Part shown: positions 16,245 to 24,794 of the stretch, piece after piece | Numbering within the stretch: position 1 is the stretch's first letter | How the letters are laid out: every line of letters starts with the position of its first letter | Virus record (IMG/VR): IMGVR_UViG_3300027826_000010 | Location: 1 to 49,701 of that record | Reading direction: 5' to 3' (one strand) | From: a virus | Length of the DNA: 49,701 bases | Notes under the pieces: generated by a model | What the model saw: the letters and a program-made list of their open reading frames with translations, nothing else | Told to the model about the DNA's origin: nothing | Databases searched by the model: none | Program-made: the position numbers and the translations under genes

Positions 16245-17303
16245 TCAGGTCGCCAGCCAGCTGGAAATGCGACCCAGCTTGCCCTGCGTCGCGACGAAGG
16301 TGCCGGTCGAGGTGATCACCGGGCCCGCGCTCGTCAGATACGTGCCGGTACCGCCAACGGTGCCGCCGGTCAGCTGCTCGAGGACCTGCACGTTCAGGCT
16401 GCCCGGCAGACCGGTGGCCGAGAGCCACTGTCCCGGAGCCAGCAGGCCCGTGAGACCCGACGCGACGGTGAGGATCGAGAACTCCGAGGGCGCGACCGGC
16501 GCAGCGAGCGAGCCGGTGAAGGTCGCATCCGCCGTGACCGGGCTGGCCACGTAGAACTGCGATTCCTGCACACCGTAGTTCGCGGTGGTCTCGGTGGTGA
16601 CGTTGGCGATGGCCGTCCCATCGAGATTCGCGAGGTTCCAGAGGTGCGTGCCCGAGCCGGTGCCCGCCGCGCTCGCGATGTACGTACCGGCCGGGATGCC
16701 CGCGCCCGTGATGATCTGGCCGACCGCGAGCGCGCTGCCGCTCTGATCCGCATCGGTCGTGGTCAGCACGCCGGAGGTGATCGAGGAGCCGGTGTTCGCA
16801 CCGACGACCGACTGGCCCGTGGCGTTGCCCGAGAGCGCGCCGAACAGGGGGTCGAAGTACACCTTCTGACCGGCGGTCGCGCCCGAGGCGAACAGGCCCC
16901 AGAAGTCGCCCTGCGCCATCAGCGTGACGGCCATGCCGCTCAGGATCGTAAGCGTCGAGATCCCGAGGAAGTTCGTGATGACCGCCTGACCATCGCGGTG
17001 CACGAAGCCCGCGAACGCGTTCGGCTTGAAGTAGTTGGACACCTGCTTCGTCACCGGATCCGCCCAGCCGCCGTCACCGACGAGCACGCCCGCCGGAACC
17101 GCCGTGTAGCCGAAGGAGCCGCCGACCACGTTCGCGCGAATGTTCGCGCCAGCGTAGTCACCGAGCACGCCCGGCGGCAGTGCGTTGTTGACGAACGACT
17201 GGAAGCCGTCGCCGGAACCGGGGCCCGCCATCAGGGCGAGGGGACCCGCGATCAGGGCCGAGGCATCGCCCCGGAGCAGGCGGCGGATGAAGTTGCTGAG
17301 CAT
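16245..17303 (-). CDS. Structural cement protein, long paralogue with extra modules
   Basis: 352 residues. Residues about 50-155 form the cement domain shared with the gene at 14522-15046. The remainder carries two copies of a beta-rich module: about 171-222 (SALAVGQIITGAGIPAGTYI) and about 263-341 (FSILTVASGLTGLLAPGQWL, then GGTGTYLTSAG). Related modules sit in the sheath and baseplate J-like proteins. Encoded between the scaffold/protease and capsid genes, it probably decorates the capsid, with the extra modules projecting outward. Confidence 0.7.
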   Translation of the reverse strand: MLSNFIRRLLRGDASALIAGPLALMAGPGSGDGFQSFVNNALPPGVLGDYAGANIRANVVGGSFGYTAVPAGVLVGDGGWADPVTKQVSNYFKPNAFAGFVHRDGQAVITNFLGISTLTILSGMAVTLMAQGDFWGLFASGATAGQKVYFDPLFGALSGNATGQSVVGANTGSSITSGVLTTTDADQSGSALAVGQIITGAGIPAGTYIASAAGTGSGTHLWNLANLDGTAIANVTTETTANYGVQESQFYVASPVTADATFTGSLAAPVAPSEFSILTVASGLTGLLAPGQWLSATGLPGSLNVQVLEQLTGGTVGGTGTYLTSAGPVITSTGTFVATQGKLGRISSWLAT

Positions 17304-17345
17304 GTGGGCGGGCTCCCGTTACTTGAAAGGATCAGTCGCGTGCGA

Positions 17346-18830
17346 TCAGGCGACTTTGAAAATCGCGTCGATGTCGGTCAGCTTCGCAGCTGCCGCGTCC
17401 TGCGCGATCGAGGGCGCGGCGGTCGTCGGCCGCTGCTTCGTCTGCACGGCCATGTCCACGAGCGCGCCGAGCGCGGTGTCGTGCACGCCTTCGTGCTTGA
17501 CCCCGGCATGCTTCAGCGCGAGGCGGTAGATCTCCGGCGCGCTGTCAACCGCGAGCGACACGACGCCGATGATCGGGCGCACCTTCTCGCGGGCGATCGC
17601 CGCATCCGTCGAGCGCTGGCGCTCGGCCTTGATCTGCGCGTCCAGTTCATCCTTCGTCACGGCATCCTCCGCTCGGCTGTCGCCCGACCGGAAGTCGCGG
17701 CGGTGGTCAGTGGGGTCGGCCAGCGCATCCGACGCGCGGCCATCCTTCGCTCGCGCATCACGCGCGGCCTTCCGGGAGTCGCGAGCGGTCTTACGGTCCC
17801 GCGCCTCCTCGTCGTCCTTCTCGGCGTCCATTGCCTCTTCGCGCTCATCCATCGCGGCTTCGCGCTCGTCCAGCGCCTTGTCGCGAGCGGCAGCGTCGAG
17901 CGCAGCGGCGTCTTTCGCCTTCGCGTCTTTGGCCTTGGCGTCCTTCGCGGCCTTCGCGTCTTTGGCCTTCTTGTCCTTGGCCTTCCGATCGCGCGCTTTC
18001 TCGTACGCCTTCTCGCGGTCGTCGTCGTCCAATTCCGCGTCGGCACCCTGCTCCTTCCGCTTCTCCTCGAGGGCCGCGTCCTCGCAGGCCTTCATCTCGG
18101 ACGCATCGAGCGAGATCACCGACTCGGCCGGGACCTCACCGAGCGAGCCATCGAGGGCGATCGCGAGCGGGCGAGCGTCGAAACCAGCGGGCAGGGCGCG
18201 CGAGAGCACAGCGGCGATTTTGGAGGCAAGGGTCTTCATGCGGCGGAACTCCGGTGGTTTTTCGTCAGCGACGTGGACGTCAGGTCCGACGCGCCCCTCT
18301 GAAACGATCGCGGTGTGGTTGCCGCGAATGTTGACCATGCGGCCGTCATACGGCTTGCCGCCCCACGCGCCCGGCGTCATCTCCGCGTCGTACCGATAGG
18401 CCGACGACAGTTCGCGCTGGGCAGCTGACTCGATCAGCTTGATGGCCTCGGCTGTCCACACGGTCAGCGGGCGCGTGACGAGATACGGTGCTTCCCACAC
18501 CACCTGCCCCAGCGAGCCGACGACCAGATCCTTCTGGGGCTCCTCGGCTGTGACCGGTACGTGCTTGACCAGCAGCGGCTTGCCCGAGAACGTCGGCGCA
18601 GCCTTCTCCAACTCGGCCGGATCCCGGAACAGCTGGTACGTGCGCTCGGGATCGAGCCCCAACGCCTGCCAGTTCGGAATCTCCCTTCCCTTGTACGGGC
18701 AGATGTTCGCTTTGGAGATGCGCGACTCTTCCACGCGCATGTGCCCGTCGGCATCGATCGAGCGCAAAGAACGGTCGAACGCGAGGAGAACCGACTGTCT
18801 CCGTTGCGTCCGACCGCTGAGTTCCAACAT
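17346..18830 (-). CDS. Capsid maturation protease-scaffold fusion (DUF2213-like)
   Basis: 494 residues. The first 200 match the DUF2213 prohead protease-like family: FDRSLRSIDADGHMRVEESR, ISKANICPYKGREIP, SGKPLLVKHVPVT (His90 likely catalytic), LSSAYRYDAEMTPG (Ser142 or Ser143 likely nucleophile) and GNHTAIVSEGRVGPDV. Residues about 240-400 are a highly charged helical region dominated by short Lys/Asp/Ala repeats (KAKDAKA type), fitting a scaffolding domain that fills the prohead. The C-terminal 100 residues are less biased and may bind the shell. Such proteins assemble inside the capsid and then self-cleave. Confidence 0.82.
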   Translation of the reverse strand: MLELSGRTQRRQSVLLAFDRSLRSIDADGHMRVEESRISKANICPYKGREIPNWQALGLDPERTYQLFRDPAELEKAAPTFSGKPLLVKHVPVTAEEPQKDLVVGSLGQVVWEAPYLVTRPLTVWTAEAIKLIESAAQRELSSAYRYDAEMTPGAWGGKPYDGRMVNIRGNHTAIVSEGRVGPDVHVADEKPPEFRRMKTLASKIAAVLSRALPAGFDARPLAIALDGSLGEVPAESVISLDASEMKACEDAALEEKRKEQGADAELDDDDREKAYEKARDRKAKDKKAKDAKAAKDAKAKDAKAKDAAALDAAARDKALDEREAAMDEREEAMDAEKDDEEARDRKTARDSRKAARDARAKDGRASDALADPTDHRRDFRSGDSRAEDAVTKDELDAQIKAERQRSTDAAIAREKVRPIIGVVSLAVDSAPEIYRLALKHAGVKHEGVHDTALGALVDMAVQTKQRPTTAAPSIAQDAAAAKLTDIDAIFKVA

Positions 18831-18908
18831 GGGGTAACTTCACACTTGGCTCGTCCTGAGGGGGTAGCTCAGAAACTTCGGGGCGAGAGCAAACCAGAGC
18901 GCCGCGCA

Positions 18909-18938
18909 AGGATCAAATCTTTTTGGACGCTTGATCCT
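18909..18938. other. Inverted repeat between MuF and protease genes
   Basis: AGGATCAA at 18909-18916 and TTGATCCT at 18931-18938 form an 8-bp stem around a 14-base spacer. It lies in the 153-bp gap between the MuF-like gene and the protease/scaffold gene, one of the larger gaps in the virion operon. It could be an attenuator or an operator. No U-tract follows on the minus strand, so it is not a standard intrinsic terminator. Confidence 0.4.
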
Positions 18939-18983
18939 CACGGGAACGGCTGCTAAAAGTCCCGCTCTTCCCCTCGACCCCAA

Positions 18984-20147
18984 TCACTTCGGCGCGAATC
19001 GCCCCGGAATGATCGCTCGCGACGAGCACCGGCAATTGATCAGTTCGCCCGGCTGCACCTTGCGCCCCTCAGCCGAATCGTAGAATCCCTCGGCCAGAAC
19101 GAAGCGCTTGCCGTTCATCGCGAGGTGAGTCGGTCGCGGTTTCTTTCCCGCGTGCGAGTGCTGCCAGATGCCCTCGGTCAGCCCTAGCTCAGCGCGGCGC
19201 GTCTGCTCGAAGGTCGATCGAGACTTCTGCACCTGATCGCGAGCAATCAGCGCCGCGCGCCGGTACGTGACCCCGTACTTCTTTCGGATCGTGATCGAGA
19301 GCGCCGACATATCGCCGCCTCGCTGCACCGATTGCCACACTGCCGACTCTATGTCCTTGTGGAAGTCGCGAGGGATCGATCGAATCAGGCCCACGTTCTC
19401 GGCTACCACTGCGCGGTACGCGCTGATCTGTCGCGGCGTCGGGCGAAACGAGACCGTGAAGCCGGCGTCCTTCATCCGCTTTTTGATCGCAGCGTCGGTG
19501 TAGCGGCGCTGTTTCCCGGCGAAGCTGGCCGCGATGTCGTCGCTCATCTCGTCAAAGCGCTTGGTCCACGTGCGGCCCCACTTCCGCATGACGCGCCTCA
19601 GCAGCACGATCGGATCATCGTCCATCGCAAGCCGCTCGCTCGCGGGGCGGTACGCCGCCTTCATCTTGCGCAGGATGTCCTCGGCCATGCGGCGCGCGAG
19701 GCACTGCAGCTGATCCCGATACCACGCGCGAACGGCCGCGTTGGGTAGAACCGGGCGCATCAGCACTTCGCCGTCCTGCGGCTTCGGCTTCGCATCCACC
19801 GCGATCGGGTTGAGCGGGCGGAACCACAGCGCTCCGCTGGTGCTCACCAGTCCGCGCCCACCCGGATTCGGATCGTGGACCAGCTTGCCGTTCGCCATCA
19901 CGACCATGTGCTCGTGGCCCTGCGTGCTGGTGCCGGTCTCGAAGTAGTAGCGCCCGGCCGGCGCGCGCCCGCGCTCCAACTTGTAGCCGCGCCGTTCAAA
20001 GAACACGCGCATGCGGGTGTACGGATCGCCCTTGAGGTTCCCGAAGTCCGGCACGTCATTGGCTGACAGGTTCAGCACCGACGCGACCGCCGCGCGCATG
20101 CAGTCTCCGCGCTTCGCTCCGAACGCTGTCTGGTAGACCGGGGTCAC
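18984..20147 (-). CDS. MuF-like minor head protein with N-terminal papain-like domain
   Basis: 387 residues from a GTG that overlaps the upstream stop as GTGA. Residues 1-110 look like a papain/C39-like cysteine peptidase fold: RGDCMRAAVASVLNL with Cys16, GHEHMVVM with His80, and KLVHDPNP with Asp92 after a beta strand. Residues about 210-387 are a MuF (phage head morphogenesis) domain, with RAALIARDQVQKSRSTFEQT, WQHSHAGKKPRPTHLAMNGK and PGELINCRCSSR. MuF proteins bind the portal and are packaged or ejected in small number. Peptidase domains on MuF proteins are unusual, so the domain may act on head proteins or be delivered to the host (inference). Confidence 0.82.
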   Translation of the reverse strand: MTPVYQTAFGAKRGDCMRAAVASVLNLSANDVPDFGNLKGDPYTRMRVFFERRGYKLERGRAPAGRYYFETGTSTQGHEHMVVMANGKLVHDPNPGGRGLVSTSGALWFRPLNPIAVDAKPKPQDGEVLMRPVLPNAAVRAWYRDQLQCLARRMAEDILRKMKAAYRPASERLAMDDDPIVLLRRVMRKWGRTWTKRFDEMSDDIAASFAGKQRRYTDAAIKKRMKDAGFTVSFRPTPRQISAYRAVVAENVGLIRSIPRDFHKDIESAVWQSVQRGGDMSALSITIRKKYGVTYRRAALIARDQVQKSRSTFEQTRRAELGLTEGIWQHSHAGKKPRPTHLAMNGKRFVLAEGFYDSAEGRKVQPGELINCRCSSRAIIPGRFAPK

Positions 20148-20704
20148 GCGGGCGCGCGTTCGCCAGCGCAGCCGCGCAGCCAGCCCTCGCGCAGGAAGCC
20201 GTGCCAGTACCACGGGCTCCCCGCATCGGCGTGGCGGATCGAGGGCGAGAGCGTGGGCGAGGTCTCGCTGCCGTTCCAGTCCCAGCGCGGGCGTGCTTTC
20301 GGCGGCGGATGACCACCGGGCGGCACGATGTCGATGCACCCCTCGCTGACCTTGCCGTTGGCGGTGGGCAGCGCGAGCCACATCACGCGCAGGTCTTTGG
20401 CATCGACTCCCGCGACGGTGCCGAACGCGCAGTCACCCGGTTCGAGGCATCCGTCATTCACCGTGCTGGTGTAGGCGTCCCACGAGGGCCGGCGCTTCGC
20501 GTAGTCGTCCCACGAGAACACGGGCACCTGCGCATCGCGGTTGAGGATCCCCGGACCCTGCGCTCGCGGCGCTGCCTGCGCGGGAGGTCGGCCCTCCTGC
20601 TGGCGCCGCTGATCGGGCATGACCTGCGGCGGGTGCGGAACGGTCAGACCAGTGCGCCCGCGTACGAGCGTCTTACCGAAGCGGCGTGGAGTGATCAATG
20701 CCAT
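20144..20704 (-). CDS. Virion-module protein, possible DUF6527-like domain
   Basis: 186 residues from the ATG at 20702-20704. The N-terminal half is Pro/Arg/Gln-rich. The C-terminal half has CIDIVPPGGH, RWDWNGSETSPTLSPSIRH and WYWHGFLREGWLRGC. The order 'W-x-W-N-G ... TxSPSI ... HGFLR-G' resembles the DUF6527 family of small phage and defence-island proteins, whose activity is not established. It overlaps the small gene upstream by 10 bp and the MuF-like gene by 4 bp, so it is expressed with the portal and head genes. Confidence 0.5.
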   Translation of the reverse strand: MALITPRRFGKTLVRGRTGLTVPHPPQVMPDQRRQQEGRPPAQAAPRAQGPGILNRDAQVPVFSWDDYAKRRPSWDAYTSTVNDGCLEPGDCAFGTVAGVDAKDLRVMWLALPTANGKVSEGCIDIVPPGGHPPPKARPRWDWNGSETSPTLSPSIRHADAGSPWYWHGFLREGWLRGCAGERAPA

Positions 20705-20907
20705 GTCCTCCACAGCAGCCGCCCGATCCCTCCATCCCTGCGGCGCAAGACGACGTGGAATCGGCGCCCGGCATAGTCCGGATCGCGGCACCAGCACACT
20801 TCCAAACGCCAGCGGCTAACTCGCTCGATCACGATCCGCCACGGGTGAGTGGGGATCCGACGATCGAACGTGAGACGGAATTCAGCTAGTACTTCGCGCC
20901 CGCTCAT
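20695..20907 (-). CDS. Small basic protein of unknown function
   Basis: 70 residues, rich in Arg and Trp, with a single beta-like core (WRIVIERVSRWRLEVCWCRD). It is supported as a gene mainly by its exact ATGA overlap with the portal stop and its 10-bp overlap with the next gene. No family recognised. Confidence 0.55.
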   Translation of the reverse strand: MSGREVLAEFRLTFDRRIPTHPWRIVIERVSRWRLEVCWCRDPDYAGRRFHVVLRRRDGGIGRLLWRTWH

Positions 20908-22496
20908 TCGTCCTCCTCGTCAACGTGGTCGCCCTCGCCCTTCCCGACTTCGCCATCGTCGTCGGGATCTCCACCGGCAGCTGCAGCCGCAGCGAGTTCT
21001 TCGGGCGTCGGCGCCTCGTTCGCTTCGGTTAGCTCTTCCGGCATCTCGCTCGAAAGGTTGTCGTAGCCCGAATCCGGGTCGGTCGCCACGCGATCGCGCA
21101 CTTCCTCCGGGAGCACCACACCGGCATCGATGTAGCCGACGTCCATCTCGCTCTGCGTCTTTTTGACCCGCGAGAGCGCTTCGCCCGTCAGCTGTTTCAG
21201 CGGCACGTAGTCGAACACGATGTCGTCGTCGATCTTGCCGTGCCGGTTGAGCATCAGTACGTGGAGCACCTTCGTGAGGTGGTCCGTATACAGCTGCTCC
21301 TGCGACGAGTTGATCCAGTCGTGGAACACCTCGATCTCGGAATCGCTCGACGCATTCAGCCCGGCGGGCGTGATGCCGGTCAGCACCACCAGCGGGAGGT
21401 GCGTCGGCGCTGCCATGTGCTCCTGCGCTTGCGCCTGTAGCTCGCTGAGCCCCGAGAGCGGGACCGCAAGCTGGTACAGCATCTCGCGTTCCTTGTCGGT
21501 CAGGAACAGCCCTTGGTTATCGCGCGTCTGCAGGAACAGCTTGATCCGCTGCAGCAGTGCGTTCGAGCCCGCTCCGTTCACGCTGCCCTGCAGGAGCGCA
21601 TCCATATCGGTCTGCAGGAAAATGATCGAGAAGTTCGAGATGAGTTTATTGACGCTATCGACCGTCTTGAGCCAGCGATCCACGTACGGCTGGATCAGCT
21701 GCGTGAGCGAGATTCCGCCGAAGTTATAGGCCGGCTTGATGATGTCCGGCACTTCCCTCGAGACGAAGCGCAGCAGTCGCGTCGCGTCGGTCTTGCGCCC
21801 GAGCACCATCCACGAATCGGGCTTGTAGAAGTTCGGCTTCGTCGGGTCGGTGCTGTTCCACACGAGCGGCGTGGTCCACATCGGCTCGATCGTCGTGAAG
21901 CCTCGCAGCGAACCCTTCGCGATCGTCTTCTCGTCAATCATCAGCGGATCGGAGGGCATGCCGCTATCGACATCGATGTAGATGAAGCCGAGCCCGTAGA
22001 AGCCGTCTAGCTCGGTCACCTTCCGGAAGAGCGCCTGAATCTTGTACTTGCGCAGGTCGTCTTCGAGGTCTTTGATCGCGTCGCCCTTGTTGGCCTTCGA
22101 CTTGGATTTGAGCGCGATCCACTTGCGCGTCATTTCCTTCGCCGTGGTCTCAGTCGGCTGACGGAACTCGCTGCGCTGCGCTAGCTCAGCGAGAAACGGG
22201 TAGCCGGGGAAGTAGAGACCGAACGCGCCGAGCCCTGCGGCGGTGTTCAGGAATCCGAACGGCCCGCCCGGTCCACCTCCGGGCGCATCGTCCATCGCCA
22301 TCCCCGGCTCGCTGCCGCGCACCGCTTCGGGGATCTTCGGCAGTGTGAGCGGGTGTCGGTAGGGGTCGGGCTGTGTCGGAATAGTCAGCCCATCCGGGAT
22401 CGCGAGCGCGTGGCGCTTCGGTCGCTGATCGACTCGCGGGGCTGGGGTCGTCGGGGTCGTGGGTGTCTTACGCCGAAACCATTTCCGCCAGTCCAT
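20904..22496 (-). CDS. Portal protein (DUF1073-like)
   Basis: 530 residues following the large terminase. Motifs typical of DUF1073-type portals include ELAQRSEFRQPTETTAKEMT, LFRKVTELDGFYGLGFIYID, NFGGISLTQLIQPYVDRWLK, and APTHLPLVVLTGITPAGLNA followed by DSEIEVFHDWINSSQEQLY. The portal forms the dodecameric vertex for DNA packaging and connector attachment. The N-terminal 70 residues are Pro/Arg-rich, and the C-terminus is acidic (GDPDDDGEVGKGEGDHVDEE). Confidence 0.9.
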   Translation of the reverse strand: MDWRKWFRRKTPTTPTTPAPRVDQRPKRHALAIPDGLTIPTQPDPYRHPLTLPKIPEAVRGSEPGMAMDDAPGGGPGGPFGFLNTAAGLGAFGLYFPGYPFLAELAQRSEFRQPTETTAKEMTRKWIALKSKSKANKGDAIKDLEDDLRKYKIQALFRKVTELDGFYGLGFIYIDVDSGMPSDPLMIDEKTIAKGSLRGFTTIEPMWTTPLVWNSTDPTKPNFYKPDSWMVLGRKTDATRLLRFVSREVPDIIKPAYNFGGISLTQLIQPYVDRWLKTVDSVNKLISNFSIIFLQTDMDALLQGSVNGAGSNALLQRIKLFLQTRDNQGLFLTDKEREMLYQLAVPLSGLSELQAQAQEHMAAPTHLPLVVLTGITPAGLNASSDSEIEVFHDWINSSQEQLYTDHLTKVLHVLMLNRHGKIDDDIVFDYVPLKQLTGEALSRVKKTQSEMDVGYIDAGVVLPEEVRDRVATDPDSGYDNLSSEMPEELTEANEAPTPEELAAAAAAGGDPDDDGEVGKGEGDHVDEEDE

Positions 22497-24091
22497 TAGA
22501 TCTCCTCAAGCAATTCGTCGGTGATCAGCATCGGGCCACGGCGGGGAGCGTACGCCATCATCACGGCGTCGGCCAGATTGGGCGACGGGGTGCCATCCGG
22601 GGCTTTGTTGATCAGCAGCTTCCCGGCAGTGGTCTGCGTGTACGTCGGCTGTGACAGTTCCACCAGTAGCTTCGGGAGCTCGGCTAGGCGCGGATTGAAC
22701 GAGACGAGCATATCGGCCTTGTAGCTCAGGCCGCTGACCGCTCGCCATGTGTTGTAGATGCACAGCCGCAGCCACCACCACGATTGCGCTTTGAAGTTGA
22801 GAAAGAAGTCCTCGTTCTTTCGACCCTCGACCATCTCGCGCCGGGGCTCGAACACCGACGCTGAGCCACGGAAGGCTTCGACCGCGATCAGGAATGCCGG
22901 GTTGCGGGTCTCGTTGATCTTGCGCGCTGCACCACGCACGTCCGCGCCGACGCCGTCAGCGTCGTAGCGCAGCCGTCGCACCTTCAGGTTGTCGCAGCCG
23001 AGGAACGCCCACTCGGTCGTCGCGTACGGGTCGCTCCCCTTGCCGCTCCACTGTTCGAGGTGTTCCAGCTGGAAGCCGTGAACGATCGCCAGCGCGTTCT
23101 TGTCGCGGCCCTGATCGGCCACATCGAGCGCTCCGCGTAGCTCGCCTGTGACCTTCAGCTTTAGCTTCTCGGCCGCACCGACGCACGCCGACGACCAGTG
23201 CGCGGGGATCACGATCCCCTCGACCGACGCTTGGAAGTTCATGTCCAACTCTTGCGCGGTGATCACCGGGCCCCACGCTTCGAGGAACTTGTCGTAGTCC
23301 TCCTGAGTGAATCGCGGGTTCTCGCGCCAGTGGAAGTTGAACCGCTGCCCGCCTTCGAGCACCGACTTCTGGTGCGCGCGCTGAGCGAACGAATTCGTCA
23401 TGCCGTGGACCGACGAGACGTCTTGCCGGCACTGCGTGTTCTTTGAGAGCGCAGCATCCACCAGCGAGTCGTGTTCGAGATACGCGGCCTCGTCCACGAA
23501 GTAGATCGAGGTTCGGCCACCGCGCCCGATGTTGTCTCCGATCTCTCCGATGATGCTCGATCGAGTGTTGGGGACGAAGATCCGGCGCTCGAAGCTGCAG
23601 GTGGCCGGGTCATAGCCTTCGCAGAATTCGCTGGGGATCCCATCGAAGTACGCGCGCCCCTTCTCGAACATCGAGCCCATGTCTCCGCGCCAATCGACCT
23701 TCTCTTTTTTGAACGAGCCCCAGCCGATCGCGACGTCCTTGTAGAGCACAGCCATCGAGATGCTGAAGGCCACGATCAGCCACGACACGCCGACGTCTCG
23801 CGACTTGACCGTGCAGCCGTACAGGCGGCGCTGCCACATATCGAAGGTGAAGTCGCACCACTCGCGCTGCCGGGGATCGAGCAGGAATGGCAGCACCACC
23901 GGGGCTTCGCGGCCGACGTTGCGCGGATCAACCGTCAGCCCCCAGTCGTTGATCATGTCCGCGATGTGCGTGCGGTAGTACCGCTTGAGCGCGCGTAGCT
24001 CTTTGGGGTGCGCTCGAATCCAACTGAGGCGGCGGGACCTCTCCTTCGCCGCCTCTACGTACCGATCGGCCGGTTGAACGACCGCCGACAC
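22496..24091 (-). CDS. terL: Terminase large subunit
   Basis: 531 residues with an N-terminal ATPase and C-terminal nuclease. A degenerate Walker A is at residues 96-103 (KSRDVGVS), and Walker B with the catalytic acidic pair at 195-202 (SIYFVDEA, D200-E201). The coupling region VSSVHGMTNSFAQR follows. Nuclease acidic residues are suggested by GALDVADQGRDKNALAIVHG and LRYDADGVGADVRGAARK. It packages DNA into proheads through the portal encoded next. The Walker A variant (Arg/Asp in place of the usual GxGKT) is common in terminases of this type. Confidence 0.92.
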   Translation of the reverse strand: MSAVVQPADRYVEAAKERSRRLSWIRAHPKELRALKRYYRTHIADMINDWGLTVDPRNVGREAPVVLPFLLDPRQREWCDFTFDMWQRRLYGCTVKSRDVGVSWLIVAFSISMAVLYKDVAIGWGSFKKEKVDWRGDMGSMFEKGRAYFDGIPSEFCEGYDPATCSFERRIFVPNTRSSIIGEIGDNIGRGGRTSIYFVDEAAYLEHDSLVDAALSKNTQCRQDVSSVHGMTNSFAQRAHQKSVLEGGQRFNFHWRENPRFTQEDYDKFLEAWGPVITAQELDMNFQASVEGIVIPAHWSSACVGAAEKLKLKVTGELRGALDVADQGRDKNALAIVHGFQLEHLEQWSGKGSDPYATTEWAFLGCDNLKVRRLRYDADGVGADVRGAARKINETRNPAFLIAVEAFRGSASVFEPRREMVEGRKNEDFFLNFKAQSWWWLRLCIYNTWRAVSGLSYKADMLVSFNPRLAELPKLLVELSQPTYTQTTAGKLLINKAPDGTPSPNLADAVMMAYAPRRGPMLITDELLEEI

Positions 24092-24402
24092 TAGCCGTTG
24101 GCTGCGGGCGGCTGGATCGCCGCGAGCATCAGCTTGTCCGCGAACCCGAGCGCGTCACGGACCATCCGTTCACCGAAGCCGGTCTCGACCTCGCCCTTGA
24201 CCACTGCAGCGTACGAGCCCGCGCACATGCCGCTGAGCACCGACGTTGCGATCGCGAGCCGCTGCTGGCCTGCCATCGCTCGCGCCTGCTGCATTCGCAT
24301 TTCCGCCTGAGCCGCTGCGTTCTTGGCCTGCTTGTCGGCCTCGCTCAGCGCCTCGCCCACCGCAGCTGCCAGAGGCGCGCTACCGTTTTTCTCAGCGTCC
24401 AT
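24091..24402 (-). CDS. Small Ala-rich protein between terminase subunits
   Basis: 103 residues, helical and alanine-rich (ALSEADKQAKNAAAQAEMRM, then LAIATSVLSGMCAGSYAAVV). Its stop overlaps the large-terminase start by one base and it begins 3 bp after the small-terminase stop, so it is translated with the packaging genes. A packaging accessory role is possible from position only. Confidence 0.5.
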   Translation of the reverse strand: MDAEKNGSAPLAAAVGEALSEADKQAKNAAAQAEMRMQQARAMAGQQRLAIATSVLSGMCAGSYAAVVKGEVETGFGERMVRDALGFADKLMLAAIQPPAANG

Positions 24403-24404
24403 CG

Positions 24405-24794
24405 TTACTCCTTGGTTGGTTTTTTCAGCATCGCAAGATACGCGCGCATCGAGTCGTCGTCGGTCGCCTCTGCAGTGATCGCCGCCGATTTGATAGGCCC
24501 GCCATTCGCTCCCGTGATCTCGGTGCGGTTGGTCTCGCGCCAGTCAGCCTGACACTTGAGCCAGAAGCACACCGCCCACGGCTTCCCGCTCGCGGCAGCG
24601 GAATACGCCACGCGCGAAATGTTCGCATTGCCAGCCGCCTTCCCCTGATCCAGTTCCTTCCGATAGTGCTTGAGGAGCGTCTTGATCGAGATCGACATCA
24701 GGATCGCGATCGAGTGGTGCGGCGTGCCCACGGTGGCGTACGCGAGCACCTGCGTGCGCTGTTTCTCTGTCGGATCGTGCTTGGGGCGCGGCAT
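24405..24794 (-). CDS. terS: Terminase small subunit
   Basis: 129 residues with a basic N-terminal helix-turn-helix (HDPTEKQRTQVLAYATVGTP, SIAILMSISIKTLLKHYRKE) and a second half (ISRVAYSAAASGKPWAVCFW, LKCQADWRET) typical of small terminases that recognise the packaging site and oligomerise. The acidic C-terminus may contact the large subunit. Located just upstream of the large subunit, as usual. Confidence 0.82.
   Translation of the reverse strand: MPRPKHDPTEKQRTQVLAYATVGTPHHSIAILMSISIKTLLKHYRKELDQGKAAGNANISRVAYSAAASGKPWAVCFWLKCQADWRETNRTEITGANGGPIKSAAITAEATDDDSMRAYLAMLKKPTKE

Noticed and set aside
14994-18302. Plus-strand open frame of 1102 codons across capsid, cement and scaffold genes
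   Set aside because: Antisense to well-supported virion genes; composition is extreme Arg/Gly/Glu typical of a shadow frame in GC-rich DNA, and no family motif is visible.
18840-18940. tRNA-like stretch containing GGGGTAGCTCAG
   Set aside because: It resembles a tRNA D-arm on the plus strand, but the D-loop pairing is too long and there is no TTCGA T-arm or acceptor stem that closes. Probably chance, next to a simple inverted repeat.
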